This document shows, in pieces, positions 36,097 through 47,072 of a stretch of 63,299 nucleotides of DNA. A program made the position numbers and the translations under genes. The DNA is taken from positions 1 to 63,299 of the forward strand of contig QHUK01000013.1 in assembly GCA_003222085.1 (NCBI GenBank). Reading direction: 5' to 3'. A model generated the notes under the pieces. It made no database searches. It had not been told where the DNA came from and saw only the letters and a program-made list of their open reading frames with translations. Numbering within the stretch: position 1 is the first letter of the stretch; each line of letters starts with the position of its first letter. The stretch is from Gemmatimonadota bacterium. Its GTDB lineage: Bacteria; Gemmatimonadota; Gemmatimonadetes; Gemmatimonadales; GWC2-71-9.

Positions 36097-36420
36097 ATGC
36101 GGATCACCATCACGGCACGCCACTGCGAGATTCCTGACGAGCTGCGCGGGCGGGCGCGGGCGCGGCTCGAGCGCCTCGCGCGGATCGCGCCGCGGCCCCA
36201 TGATGGGCGAGTCGTGTTCGTGGCCGACCACGGGCGTCCCACGGTGGAGGTGCGGTTGCACACCGCGCGCGGCGCCGTGCACGTGGGCACGGCGCGCGGA
36301 GCGGACCACCGCACCGCGCTCGACCTCGCGGTGGCCAAGGTTCGGCGGCAGCTCGACAAGGCCTCCACCCGGCGGCGGGGCGCGGCGACCCGCCGGACCC
36401 TGGAGCGCGAGCCCCGGTGA
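36097..36420 (+). CDS. hpf: Short ribosome hibernation-promoting factor
   Basis: 107 residues of the HPF/RaiA (sigma-54 modulation) family: 'MRITITARHCEIPDELRGRA', a beta-alpha-beta-beta-beta-alpha layout, and 'ALDLAVAKVRRQLDKA' as the last helix, followed by a basic tail. It is of the short type without the C-terminal dimerisation domain and so would act on 70S or 100S particles differently from long HPF. It is 3 nt after the glycosyltransferase gene and overlaps hprK by 4 nt. In Proteobacteria an hpf gene also sits by PTS genes. Confidence 0.88.
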   Translation: MRITITARHCEIPDELRGRARARLERLARIAPRPHDGRVVFVADHGRPTVEVRLHTARGAVHVGTARGADHRTALDLAVAKVRRQLDKASTRRRGAATRRTLEREPR

Positions 36421-37385
36421 CGAAGCCCAGGGTGCGGGACCTGCTCGAGCGCAAGGGTGATCCGCTGCAGCTCGAAGCGTTGACGGGGGACGTGGGGCTC
36501 GATCGCGAGATCCCGACGTCCGAAGCGTCGAGCCCGGGGCTCGTGCTCGCCGGGTACACGAAGCGCTTCGCCGCCCATCGCCTCCACATCCTCGGCGAAA
36601 CCGAGGTCACCTACCTCGCGTCACTGGACGCCACGGCGCGCCGCCGGGCCCTCGAGACGCTCTTCCAGTTCGATCTGCCGTGCATCGTCATCTCGAAGGG
36701 GCAGGACCCGCCGGCCGACTTGCTCGAGCTGGCGCGCGCCAAGGGTGTTGCGGTGATCCGGACGCGACTCAAGACCGCGGAGTTCTACCGCCGCCTCAAG
36801 CCCTTTCTGGACGAGGCCTTCGCGCCCGCAACCACCGTGCACGCGTCGCTCGCCGATGTGTTCGGTGTGGGCCTGCTGTTCTTCGGCCGCTCGGGGATCG
36901 GGAAAAGCGAATGCGTCCTCGATCTGGTGGAGCGCGGCCACCGGCTGGTCGCGGACGACGTGGTTCACATTACGCGCCGGGGCAACGACGTCCTGATCGG
37001 GCGCGGGCACGAACTGTCCCAGCACTACATGGAGATCCGCGGCGTGGGGCTGATCGACATCCGCGCGCTGTTCGGCATCCGTGCCGTGCGCCAGCAGAAG
37101 CGGATCGAGGTCGTCGTCCAGCTCGAAGACTGGGAGGCGACGCGCGAATATGACCGCACCGGGATCGACGGCCAGACGACTCAGGTGCTCGAGGTGACTC
37201 TGCCGCTCGTCACCGTACCGCTCAACCCGGGGAAGAACCTGACCGTGGTCTGTGAGGTCGTTGCGATGAACCACTTGTTGCGGTACAGCGGCGTGGATTC
37301 GGCGCGCTTGTTCAACGACCGGTTGCTCAAGCGTCTCGCCGAGCGCCGCCAGCTCCAGGAGTATCTCGAGGAAGACAATGAGTGA
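36417..37385 (+). CDS. hprK: HPr kinase/phosphorylase
   Basis: 322 residues from GTG 36417. N-terminal domain about 1-130; C-terminal kinase domain with Walker A 'GRSGIGKSE' (about 155-163), 'HRLVADDVVHI' and 'EIRGVGLIDIRALFG', the HprK signature, then 'LNPGKNLTVVCEVVAMNHLL'. It phosphorylates or dephosphorylates the regulatory Ser of HPr (Ser48 of the HPr below) according to energy state. It is directly upstream of the PTS genes and overlaps the IIA gene by 8 nt, so it is made in step with its substrate. Confidence 0.95.
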   Translation: MTKPRVRDLLERKGDPLQLEALTGDVGLDREIPTSEASSPGLVLAGYTKRFAAHRLHILGETEVTYLASLDATARRRALETLFQFDLPCIVISKGQDPPADLLELARAKGVAVIRTRLKTAEFYRRLKPFLDEAFAPATTVHASLADVFGVGLLFFGRSGIGKSECVLDLVERGHRLVADDVVHITRRGNDVLIGRGHELSQHYMEIRGVGLIDIRALFGIRAVRQQKRIEVVVQLEDWEATREYDRTGIDGQTTQVLEVTLPLVTVPLNPGKNLTVVCEVVAMNHLLRYSGVDSARLFNDRLLKRLAERRQLQEYLEEDNE

Positions 37386-37758
37386 GCCACTGCGCGGAGT
37401 GATCGTGTCGCACGCGGCCGTCGCCCAGGCCTTGCTCGCGGCGGTCGCCGCGATCACCGGCGTCCACGACGCGCTCGTTCCGGTGTCGAACGACGGCTGC
37501 GACACGGGAGCCCTCGCCGAGCGCCTCACCCGCGCGATCGACGACAAGCCGGCCGTCCTGTTCGTCGATCTGCCCGGCGGCTCCTGCCTGACGAGCTCCG
37601 TGCGGCTGGCGCGTGGCAAGGCCAACGTCGCCGTAGTGACCGGCGTGAACCTCGCGATGCTGCTCGATTTCGTGTTCCACCGGGATCTCCCCCCTGGCGA
37701 CGCGGCGCGACGTGCGGCCGAGGCGGGCAGCCGCGCCATCCGCACGCCCGCGGCATGA
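37378..37758 (+). CDS. PTS mannose-family EIIA component
   Basis: 126 residues. EIIA-Man fold with the phosphorylatable His12 in 'GVIVSHAAVAQALLAAV', and 'FVDLPGGSCLTSSVRLA', which matches the 'DLxGGSP' turn of the family. It receives phosphate from HPr and passes it to IIB. Overlaps hprK by 8 nt and IIB by 4 nt (ATGA). Separate IIA and IIB proteins are a common alternative to the fused ManX type. Confidence 0.92.
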   Translation: MSEPLRGVIVSHAAVAQALLAAVAAITGVHDALVPVSNDGCDTGALAERLTRAIDDKPAVLFVDLPGGSCLTSSVRLARGKANVAVVTGVNLAMLLDFVFHRDLPPGDAARRAAEAGSRAIRTPAA

Positions 37759-38228
37759 GCATCGCCCTGTACCGCATCGACGATCGCCTGATTCACGGCC
37801 AGGTGGTCGTGGGCTGGGGGAAGCCACTGAATGTCGCGTTCATCGTGCTGGTCGACGATGCCGTGCGGGCCAGCGCCTGGGAGCAGGAGCTCTACCGCAT
37901 GGGCGTGCCCTCCGAGATCGAGGTCGTGTTCGCCTCGACCGAGGAAGCCTTGGAGCGCCTCACCGAGTGGGAGCGCGATCCCCGCGTCGGCATTCTCGTC
38001 GCCGGCGACATCGACACGCTCGCGGCGCTCACCGTCAACCGGCACCCTGTGAGCCGCGTCAATGTGGGCGGCCTGCACCACCGCCCTGGGCGCTCGGAGC
38101 GGTTGCGCTACGTCTACTTGAGCGACGCGGAGGCCTCGCAGCTGAGGACGCTCGCCGCTCGAGGAGTCGAGGTGACGGCCCAGGACGTCCCGACGACTCC
38201 CCCCGTCCCGCTCGAGGACTTCACGTGA
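37755..38228 (+). CDS. PTS mannose/sorbose-family EIIB component
   Basis: 157 residues. The phospho-acceptor His14 sits in 'YRIDDRLIHGQVVVGWGK', which is diagnostic for the mannose/fructose/sorbose IIB family. 'GILVAGDIDTLAAL' and 'VNVGGLHHRPG' follow. It phosphorylates the sugar bound in IIC/IID. The C-terminus ends in a short Pro-rich tail. GTGA overlap with IIC. Confidence 0.93.
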   Translation: MSIALYRIDDRLIHGQVVVGWGKPLNVAFIVLVDDAVRASAWEQELYRMGVPSEIEVVFASTEEALERLTEWERDPRVGILVAGDIDTLAALTVNRHPVSRVNVGGLHHRPGRSERLRYVYLSDAEASQLRTLAARGVEVTAQDVPTTPPVPLEDFT

Positions 38229-38902
38229 GCCTCGAGCTGCAGGTCTGGTTGCTCCTGTGGGGAACGCTCGTGGGATTGGATCTCGTGAGCGTGCCCCAGA
38301 TGATGATCGCGCGGCCCCTCGTCGCGGGACCGATCGCGGGCGCGATACTCGGCGACGTCGGCACGGGACTCCAGCTCGGCGTGTTGTTCGAGCTGTTCCA
38401 GTACGACATCCTGCCGATGGGGGCGACCCGCTATCCCGAGTACGGACCTGCCACCGTCGCGGCCGTCAGCGCGGCCCACGCGGCGGCCGGAACGCTGGGG
38501 CTGGGGCTCGGTGCCGTGGTCGGGCTGATCACGGGGATGGCCGGCGGACTGAGCCTGCATGCCCTGCGGCAGCTGAACACCCGGGCCGTGCGGCGCGCCG
38601 CGGCGGCGCTCGAAGGCGGCGACGCCCGCCGGCTCGAGCGGTTGCACGCGGCGAGTATCGTGCGCGACGCGGGGCGAGCGGCCGTCGTGACGGCGCTGGG
38701 CCTCGTCCTCGCGCAGGTGGCGCGTGCCTATCTGGCCGGCGCTCTCCCGCCGCACGGGGTCGCCCTGCTCAACGTGGCGGCGGTGGGCGCGGCGCTCGCG
38801 GCGGGAACGGCGGGAACGCTGCGCCTCGTGGGACGCGGACCCGGCTTGCGGTGGTTCGCAGCCGGCGTGGCCGGCGGTGCGATCGTGGCGTGGCTGCGAT
38901 GA
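38225..38902 (+). CDS. PTS mannose-family EIIC permease
   Basis: 225 residues from GTG 38225. Hydrophobic, with six or seven predicted helices. 'GLDLVSVPQMMIARPLVAGP' and 'GAILGDVGTGLQLGVLFELF' with 'GATRYPEYGPATV' match the ManY/IIC signature. It forms the sugar path together with IID. ATGA overlap with the IID gene. The sugar specificity is unknown; no catabolic gene is adjacent. Confidence 0.92.
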   Translation: MSLELQVWLLLWGTLVGLDLVSVPQMMIARPLVAGPIAGAILGDVGTGLQLGVLFELFQYDILPMGATRYPEYGPATVAAVSAAHAAAGTLGLGLGAVVGLITGMAGGLSLHALRQLNTRAVRRAAAALEGGDARRLERLHAASIVRDAGRAAVVTALGLVLAQVARAYLAGALPPHGVALLNVAAVGAALAAGTAGTLRLVGRGPGLRWFAAGVAGGAIVAWLR

Positions 38903-39666
38903 GCCGTCCCGCGGTCCATGCCCGCCCCGGGCTCGTGCGCAGTCTGCTCCGCCTGTTCACGGTGCAGGGGTCCTGGAACTACGAGCGGATGCAGGGTGTC
39001 GGCATCGGCGTCGCCGAGGAGCCGCTGCTCCGGGACCTGCGGGCCGAGGTCGGCGACGACGGTGTCGCGTACCGCGCCGCGGTGGCGCGGGGGGCGCATT
39101 TCTTCAACGCGCACCCGTACCTGTGCGGCCTCGCGGTCGGCGCGGCGGCGCGCGCGGAGCACGACGGTGTACCGCCCGAGCAGGTGGAGCGCTTGCGCAC
39201 GGCGCTGTGCGGGCCGCTCGGCTCGCTCGGCGACCGGCTCGTGTGGGCGGGCTGGCTGCCGCTCACCTCGGCGCTCGCCCTCATCGGGGTGGCGCTCGGT
39301 CTCGGGCTCCCGGCCGTCCTGGGCTTCGTCGTCGTCTACAACATCGGTCACGTGGCGTTGCGCTGGTGGGCCCTGCGGGCCGGCTGGACCTATGGGGCAC
39401 GCGTGGCGCAGGCGCTGCGCGAGCCGCTGCTGCAGCGCGCCACGGCGTTGTCCGGTCCGGCGATGGCGCTCGGCGTCGGCGCGGCGCTGCCGCTCGTCGC
39501 GCAGTACCTGAGCGGCGCGCTGTTCGGCTGGGCGCGGCTGGCCCTCGCCGGGGTGGTCGCGGGCGGGTTTGCGCTGTTGTGGTGGCAGCGCCGGCGGCTC
39601 ACCGGGCTGCGGCTCGGCCTCGCGCTGCTCGCCGTCGCGGCGCTGGCAGGGTGGTTATGGCCGTGA
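38899..39666 (+). CDS. PTS mannose-family EIID component
   Basis: 255 residues, ATG 38899. ManZ-type IID: 'LLRLFTVQGSWNYERMQGVG' at the N-terminus, 'ARGAHFFNAHPYLCGLAVGA', 'GPLGSLGDRLVWAGWLPLTS' and several C-terminal membrane helices. It is the partner of IIC in the membrane. It overlaps HPr by 10 nt. Confidence 0.92.
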   Translation: MSRPAVHARPGLVRSLLRLFTVQGSWNYERMQGVGIGVAEEPLLRDLRAEVGDDGVAYRAAVARGAHFFNAHPYLCGLAVGAAARAEHDGVPPEQVERLRTALCGPLGSLGDRLVWAGWLPLTSALALIGVALGLGLPAVLGFVVVYNIGHVALRWWALRAGWTYGARVAQALREPLLQRATALSGPAMALGVGAALPLVAQYLSGALFGWARLALAGVVAGGFALLWWQRRRLTGLRLGLALLAVAALAGWLWP

Positions 39667-39998
39667 TCGAGCGTGACGCCAAGATCGTCAACCCGCTCGG
39701 CATGCATGCGCGCCCGGCGGCGGAGTTCGTGAAGCTCGCCAGCCGCTTCAAATCGGCGGTCGAGGTGCGCAAGGACGACCTCGCCGTGAACGGGAAGAGC
39801 ATCATGGGCGTGATGATGCTCGCGGCGGAGTGTGGATCGTCGTTGTCGATCAAGACCGACGGAGAGGATGCGGAATCGGCGATGGACGCGCTGCTCGCCC
39901 TCGTCGCCGACGGGTTCCACGAGATGCACCTGACGCAAGAGGTGCGCGAGGCCGAGATGCGGGACGCGGAGCAGCGGGAAAACGAGGGGCGCGAATGA
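39657..39998 (+). CDS. ptsH: Phosphocarrier protein HPr
   Basis: 113 residues from ATG 39657 (GTG 39663 also possible). Active His17 in 'NPLGMHARPAAEFVKLA' and regulatory Ser48 in 'VNGKSIMGVMMLA', the target of HprK. Typical HPr is 85-90 residues. This one has about 20 extra residues at the C-terminus ('[19 protein letters not shown]'), a strongly charged helix that also overlaps the EI start. His and Ser sites are both present, so both PEP-dependent and HprK-dependent phosphorylation should work. Confidence 0.93.
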   Translation: MAVIERDAKIVNPLGMHARPAAEFVKLASRFKSAVEVRKDDLAVNGKSIMGVMMLAAECGSSLSIKTDGEDAESAMDALLALVADGFHEMHLTQEVREAEMRDAEQRENEGRE

Positions 39999-41797
39999 GC
40001 GACCGGCAGCTCAAGGGGATCGGCGTCTCCCCCGGGATCGGCGTCGGCGCCGCGATCGTCGTGCGCTGGACTATGCCCGAGGTCCCGCACCGCGTCGTGC
40101 CGCGCACCCAGATCGAGAAAGAGGTGCGCCGCCTGCGCGCCGCGGTGAAGGATGTGAAGCGCTACCTCCAGGATATGCGCGCGAAAGCCGAAGATCGCGC
40201 CGGCGTCGACGAAGCCCGCATCTTCGACGCCCAGATCCTCATGCTCGAGGACAAGGAGTTCCTGTCCGGCGTCGCGGACCTGATTCGCGAGAACCACCTC
40301 GCCGCCGAGAAAGCGTACGAGTTCAAGGCGCTCGAGGTGCGCGACATGTGGGCGGCCACGGGGAGCCCGCGCCTCAAAGATCGACTGGCGGACCTCTCGG
40401 GCGTCGCGGTCCGGGTGATCGAGCACCTCATGCACCGTGGGTCGGACGAGCTGTGGGAGGGCATCACCCAACCGTCGATTGTCGTGGCCAAGGAGCTCTC
40501 CCCGGGGCTGACGGTCCAGCTCGACCGCGAGCACGTGGTGGGCCTCGTGAGCGAGGAAGGTACGCGCACGTCGCACGCCGCGATTCTCGCCCACTCGATC
40601 GGGATTCCGGCGGTGTTCGGCGTGACGGGTGCGCTCGAGCGGATCCACCCGGGCACCATGCTGGTGATGGACGGCACGCGGGGCACGGTGCTCCTGTCTC
40701 CCACGTCCCAGGAGATCGCCGAGGCGAAGACGCACGAGCTCTGGGATCGCGAGCTCGCGGGTCAGCTGGAGGAGGTCGTGGCGCAGCCCGCGATCACGAC
40801 CGACGGCGTGCGGGTGGCGCTCCGCGGGAACGTCGACCTCCCCGACGAGATCAAAGCGGCTCAGGATCACCGGGCCGAGGGCGTGGGGCTGTTGCGTACC
40901 GAGTTCCTCATCACGAGCCACACCACCCTGCCGGACGAAGAGGAGCAGGCCGCGTACTTCACGCGCGTGGGGAAGGCGTTTCCCGGACACCCGGTGGTGA
41001 TTCGCACCTACGATTTGGGCGGTGACAAGCTGCCCGGCCCGTTCCGTGTGCAGGCCGAGGCCAACCCCCAGCTCGGCTGGCGGGCGATCCGGGTGTGCCT
41101 CGACCGCCCCGAGATCTTCCGAACGCAGATCCGGGCCGCCCTCCGCGCCGCGCGCCACGCGGACATCCAGCTCATGATCCCGCTGGTGACGCGACTGGAC
41201 GAGCTCGATCGCACGCGCGCGATCGTGGCGGAAGAGGCGACGAACCTCGCGCGCGACGGTGTGGCGGCGGCGACCTCGGTCCCCGTGGGCGTGATGGTGG
41301 AGACCCCTGCCGCCGCGGTGATGGCGGACCAGCTCGCCAAGGCGAGCGACTTCTTGAGCGTCGGCACGAACGACCTCACCCAGTACACGCTCGCTGTCGA
41401 CCGCGGCAACGCCCGGCTTGCCGACCGCTTCAACCCACACGATCCCAGCGTGCTGCGACTCCTCAAGATGGTGGCCGACGCGGCGCGGGCCGCCGGCAAG
41501 GCGGCGAGCGTGTGTGGCGAGATGGCGTCCGAGCCGCTGTCGGCGTTTCTGTTGATCGGACTCGGGTACGAGACGTTGTCGGTCGCGCCGGCGGCGCTGC
41601 CGCGGGTGAAGTGGACCGTGCGGCAGGTCAGCGCCGCGCGCGCGCGTACCGCGGCCGACCAGGCGCTCGGCGCGCGCACCGCAGCCGATGTCCTCGACGT
41701 GTTGCGGCTGGCGCTCGCCGAAGCCGTCGACTTGAAGCTGCTCGACCCCGGCGGCCGGTTGCCCGCCGGACGGCGCGCCGCTAGCTTGAACGTCTAA
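39995..41797 (+). CDS. ptsI: PTS enzyme I
   Basis: 600 residues from ATG 39995 (ATGA overlap with HPr). PEP-protein phosphotransferase. HPr-binding helical domain (about 30-145), phospho-His194 in '[19 protein letters not shown]', then the PEP-binding barrel with '[11 protein letters not shown]', 'RTYDLGGDK', '[15 protein letters not shown]', '[18 protein letters not shown]' and the catalytic Cys in '[10 protein letters not shown]'. Starts phosphate flow through HPr to IIA and IIB. Last gene of the PTS set; metK follows after 19 nt. Confidence 0.96.
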   Translation: MSDRQLKGIGVSPGIGVGAAIVVRWTMPEVPHRVVPRTQIEKEVRRLRAAVKDVKRYLQDMRAKAEDRAGVDEARIFDAQILMLEDKEFLSGVADLIRENHLAAEKAYEFKALEVRDMWAATGSPRLKDRLADLSGVAVRVIEHLMHRGSDELWEGITQPSIVVAKELSPGLTVQLDREHVVGLVSEEGTRTSHAAILAHSIGIPAVFGVTGALERIHPGTMLVMDGTRGTVLLSPTSQEIAEAKTHELWDRELAGQLEEVVAQPAITTDGVRVALRGNVDLPDEIKAAQDHRAEGVGLLRTEFLITSHTTLPDEEEQAAYFTRVGKAFPGHPVVIRTYDLGGDKLPGPFRVQAEANPQLGWRAIRVCLDRPEIFRTQIRAALRAARHADIQLMIPLVTRLDELDRTRAIVAEEATNLARDGVAAATSVPVGVMVETPAAAVMADQLAKASDFLSVGTNDLTQYTLAVDRGNARLADRFNPHDPSVLRLLKMVADAARAAGKAASVCGEMASEPLSAFLLIGLGYETLSVAPAALPRVKWTVRQVSAARARTAADQALGARTAADVLDVLRLALAEAVDLKLLDPGGRLPAGRRAASLNV

Positions 41798-41816
41798 ACC
41801 ACGCTCGGACAGGCAC

Positions 41817-44892
<3,076 letters not shown>

Positions 44893-44899
44893 CACGGCG

Positions 44900-45844
44900 T
44901 TGCTGCTGCTGTGCCTGGCCGGCGCGCTCCGGGCACAACAAGTGGTGATCACGGGTCGGGTCCTGTATGGGCCGGCCGGACGGCCCGTGGCACGCACCTG
45001 GGTGGTGCTGCATCAGGTGTCCATGGGCGGCGGCGGTCAGGCAATCGACTCGATCCGCAGCGACGCTCGCGGTGCGTACGCCCTGGCCATCCGGCGGCCA
45101 GACTCGGCGGCGATCTATGTGGTGTCGACCTGGCACGCCGGGATCGCCTACTTCTCGGAGCCGATCGCGCCCGGCCGGTCCACCTCCAGCCTCCGCCCGC
45201 TCTACGTCTACGACACGACCTCCACCGGGCCGGCAGTGCGGGTGACACGCCGCCTGGTCACCGTCGTCAAGGAGAAGCGGGACGGCTCGCGGGACGTGCT
45301 CGAGCTAGTGGAGCTCGAGAACCCGGGTGTCGCGACACGCGTGGCCCGGGACACGGTGCGTCCCACCTGGGCGGGCGCCATACCGCCGGTCGCGATCCAG
45401 TTCCGGGTCGGACAGGGCGACGTCTCTCCCCAGGTCGTGACCCGGCGGGGCGACTCGGTTGCCGTGTACGGACCGCTCCCGCCCGGCGAGCGCAAGCAGC
45501 TGAGCTATACGTACGTTCTCTCCGCCACGGTGCGTCGCGTGAGCCTGCCGATCGACCAGCCGACGAACGAGGTGGACCTGCTGCTCGAGGACACGACCGC
45601 GGTCGTCACCGCGGGGAAGCTCGATTCCCTCGGGCTGGAGGATATCGGCGGGCGTCGCTTCGCGCGGTACCGGACGCCACCGCTGGCGCCCCGTGCCGGG
45701 GTCACGATCGCGTTCACCGAGCGACGGTTCGCGCCCGAGTCGCTGGTCCCGTTGATCGTCGGGGCCGCGGGTGTGGTCCTCGCGATCGGCTTCGTGGTTG
45801 CGCTTCGAAGGAGGCCGACGGTAGAGGACGGTAGAAGACGGTAG
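44900..45844 (+). CDS. Exported beta-sandwich protein with C-terminal membrane anchor
   Basis: 314 residues from TTG 44900; no ATG or GTG is available upstream after the previous stop. A short signal ('LLLCLAGALRAQQ') is followed by a carboxypeptidase-regulatory-like domain ('VVITGRVLYGPAGRPVARTW', 'SIRSDARGAYALAI') and a second beta-rich region. One membrane helix (about 283-303) and a short basic tail complete it. The layout suggests an envelope protein with most of its mass outside. The tail codons (TVEDGRRR) are made by the first arm of an intergenic dyad repeat. Function unknown. Confidence 0.7.
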   Translation: MLLLCLAGALRAQQVVITGRVLYGPAGRPVARTWVVLHQVSMGGGGQAIDSIRSDARGAYALAIRRPDSAAIYVVSTWHAGIAYFSEPIAPGRSTSSLRPLYVYDTTSTGPAVRVTRRLVTVVKEKRDGSRDVLELVELENPGVATRVARDTVRPTWAGAIPPVAIQFRVGQGDVSPQVVTRRGDSVAVYGPLPPGERKQLSYTYVLSATVRRVSLPIDQPTNEVDLLLEDTTAVVTAGKLDSLGLEDIGGRRFARYRTPPLAPRAGVTIAFTERRFAPESLVPLIVGAAGVVLAIGFVVALRRRPTVEDGRRR

Positions 45845-45890
45845 CCGTGGCTCGGGCGCGACCTCTACCGCCCTCTACCGACTTCTCCCG
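45817..45890. repeat. 10-bp tandem units followed by inverted copies
   Basis: Direct units of ggtagaggac / ggtagaagac (45817-45844) overlap the end of the upstream gene. After a spacer of about 18 nt come inverted units ctctaccgcc / ctctaccgac (45863-45890). The RNA could fold into a long hairpin ending the metK-ahcY transcript, but no T-tract follows, so terminator function is uncertain. The first arm encodes the last residues of the preceding protein. Confidence 0.7.
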
Positions 45891-45931
45891 CCCATTGCAT
45901 CCCTGACGTCGATTTGATAGACTAGCCCTGT

Positions 45932-46090
45932 CGTTACAAGCGAACGGGGATTCACGGAAGCCGGTGAGAGTCCGGCGCGGCCCCGCCACTGTGACGGGCA
46001 CGTCGTAGCGGCTCAAACGCCACTGGGTCTCATCACCCGGGAAGGCGAGCCGCCCGCCCGAAGCCAGGAGACGGTCTCCGTTCGCGCCAC
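45932..46090 (+). promoter_or_regulatory. Cobalamin riboswitch
   Basis: Lies in the only spacer over 300 bp (45845-46181, 337 nt), between the exported protein gene and the B12 uptake genes. Conserved pieces occur in the right order: the P3/P4 region ggaagccggtgagagtccgg (45956-45975), gcgcggccccgccactgtgac (45975-45995, shown in parts) and the B12 box agccaggagac (46062-46072). The aptamer is followed by hairpins (46084-46122 and 46145-46172). High adenosylcobalamin is expected to switch off the btu genes. No clear sigma-70 promoter could be picked out upstream. Confidence 0.93.
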
Positions 46091-46122
46091 CTGCAGATCC
46101 CTCGCGGGAGGGATGGTGGCGC
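46084..46122 (+). promoter_or_regulatory. Two-tier hairpin after the riboswitch aptamer
   Basis: Outer stem gcgccacc (46084-46091) with ggtggcgc (46115-46122), and inner stem atccctc with gagggat around a gcg loop; tgcag forms an unpaired bulge on one side. It sits between the B12 box and the terminator-like hairpin. It is a candidate for part of the expression platform. Confidence 0.55.
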
Positions 46123-46144
46123 TGCGCACAAGGCGCAGGCGCTA

Positions 46145-46180
46145 GCCCATCTCCGCTCCGTCGGGGGTGGGCGTTTTCGT
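46145..46180 (+). terminator. Terminator-like / RBS-masking hairpin before btuF
   Basis: Ten pairs can form between gcccatctcc (46145-46154) and gggggtgggc (46163-46172), including G-T pairs, with an 8-nt loop. It is followed by gttttcgtt and then the ATG at 46182. The 3' arm holds the only purine-rich ribosome-binding candidate (gggggtgg). The hairpin could therefore stop transcription, hide the ribosome-binding site, or both. Confidence 0.6.
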
Positions 46181-46181
46181 T

Positions 46182-47072
46182 ATGCGCCGCTGGGCACCGC
46201 GCACCCACCTCGCGGGCTTGATCGCGTTCGCAGTCGCGGCCTGCGCGCGGGGAGAACGGGTTCCCGTCCGGGGGGGCGTCGCCGTCACCGACGACGCCGG
46301 TCGGCGGGTGACGCTCGCCGCGCCCGCGCGGCGCATCGTGTCGCTCCTGCCTTCGTTCACGGAGATCCTCTTTGCGATCGGCGCGGGCGACCGGCTCGTG
46401 GGCCGCACGACCTGGTGTGACTATCCGCCCGCGGCGCTCGCCGTGCCCAGCGTCGGCGACGCTATGCCCCCGAGCGTCGAGGCCGTAGCTGCCCGGCGGC
46501 CGGATCTCGTCGTCCTCTACCGGTCGGGTCCGAACGTCACGGCGGCGGAGCAGCTCGAGCGGCTCGGCATCCCGACGGTGCTCCTCGACCTCAACCTGCT
46601 CGAGGAGCTGGGTGCGGCGACACGGCGCCTCGGCACGCTCACCGGGCGGCAAGTACCGGCCGAGTCGCTGGCGGCGGCCGTGGACCGCGTTGTGTCCCAG
46701 CCCCCGGCCCCGAGCACCCAGTCCCTCGCTTTCATCGTCTGGGACAACCCACCGATCGTCATCGGGGCGGGGAGCTACCTCGACCGCCTCGCCGCGCTCG
46801 TGGGGGCGCGCAATGTGTTCCACGATGTCGGCTCGCCCTCCGCTCAGGTCTCGATCGAAACGATCGCCGCCCGTGACCCCGATTTCCTCGCGGTCCTATC
46901 GGACAGCGCGCTTCCGCCGGCGTATGCATCAAGGCCCGAGTGGCGCGTCGTACGGGCGGTGCGGGATCGGCGGTTCCTCTTTCTTCCCGGACAGCTGTTC
47001 GGACGACCGGGGCCCCGCGCCGCTGACGCGATCCGTGAGTTCCGGCAGCGCCTCGAGGCGGCCGCGCGGTGA
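46182..47072 (+). CDS. btuF: Cobalamin ABC transporter substrate-binding lipoprotein
   Basis: 296 residues from ATG 46182. Lipobox 'IAFAVAAC' (Cys near 21). Type III periplasmic binding fold with 'RRIVSLLPSFTEILFAIGAG', 'GRTTWCDYPPAAL', and 'VEAVAARRPDLVVLY'; C-lobe 'PPIVIGAGSYLDRLAALVGA'. It is the first gene behind a cobalamin riboswitch and is followed by permease, ATPase and TonB-receptor genes, which fixes the substrate as a corrinoid. Overlaps btuC by 4 nt. Confidence 0.92.
   Translation: MRRWAPRTHLAGLIAFAVAACARGERVPVRGGVAVTDDAGRRVTLAAPARRIVSLLPSFTEILFAIGAGDRLVGRTTWCDYPPAALAVPSVGDAMPPSVEAVAARRPDLVVLYRSGPNVTAAEQLERLGIPTVLLDLNLLEELGAATRRLGTLTGRQVPAESLAAAVDRVVSQPPAPSTQSLAFIVWDNPPIVIGAGSYLDRLAALVGARNVFHDVGSPSAQVSIETIAARDPDFLAVLSDSALPPAYASRPEWRVVRAVRDRRFLFLPGQLFGRPGPRAADAIREFRQRLEAAAR

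Noticed and set aside
38801..38818. Two copies of gcgggaacg in the EIIC gene
   Set aside because: Only two units and a codon-sized period; could arise from Ala/Gly/Thr codons by chance.
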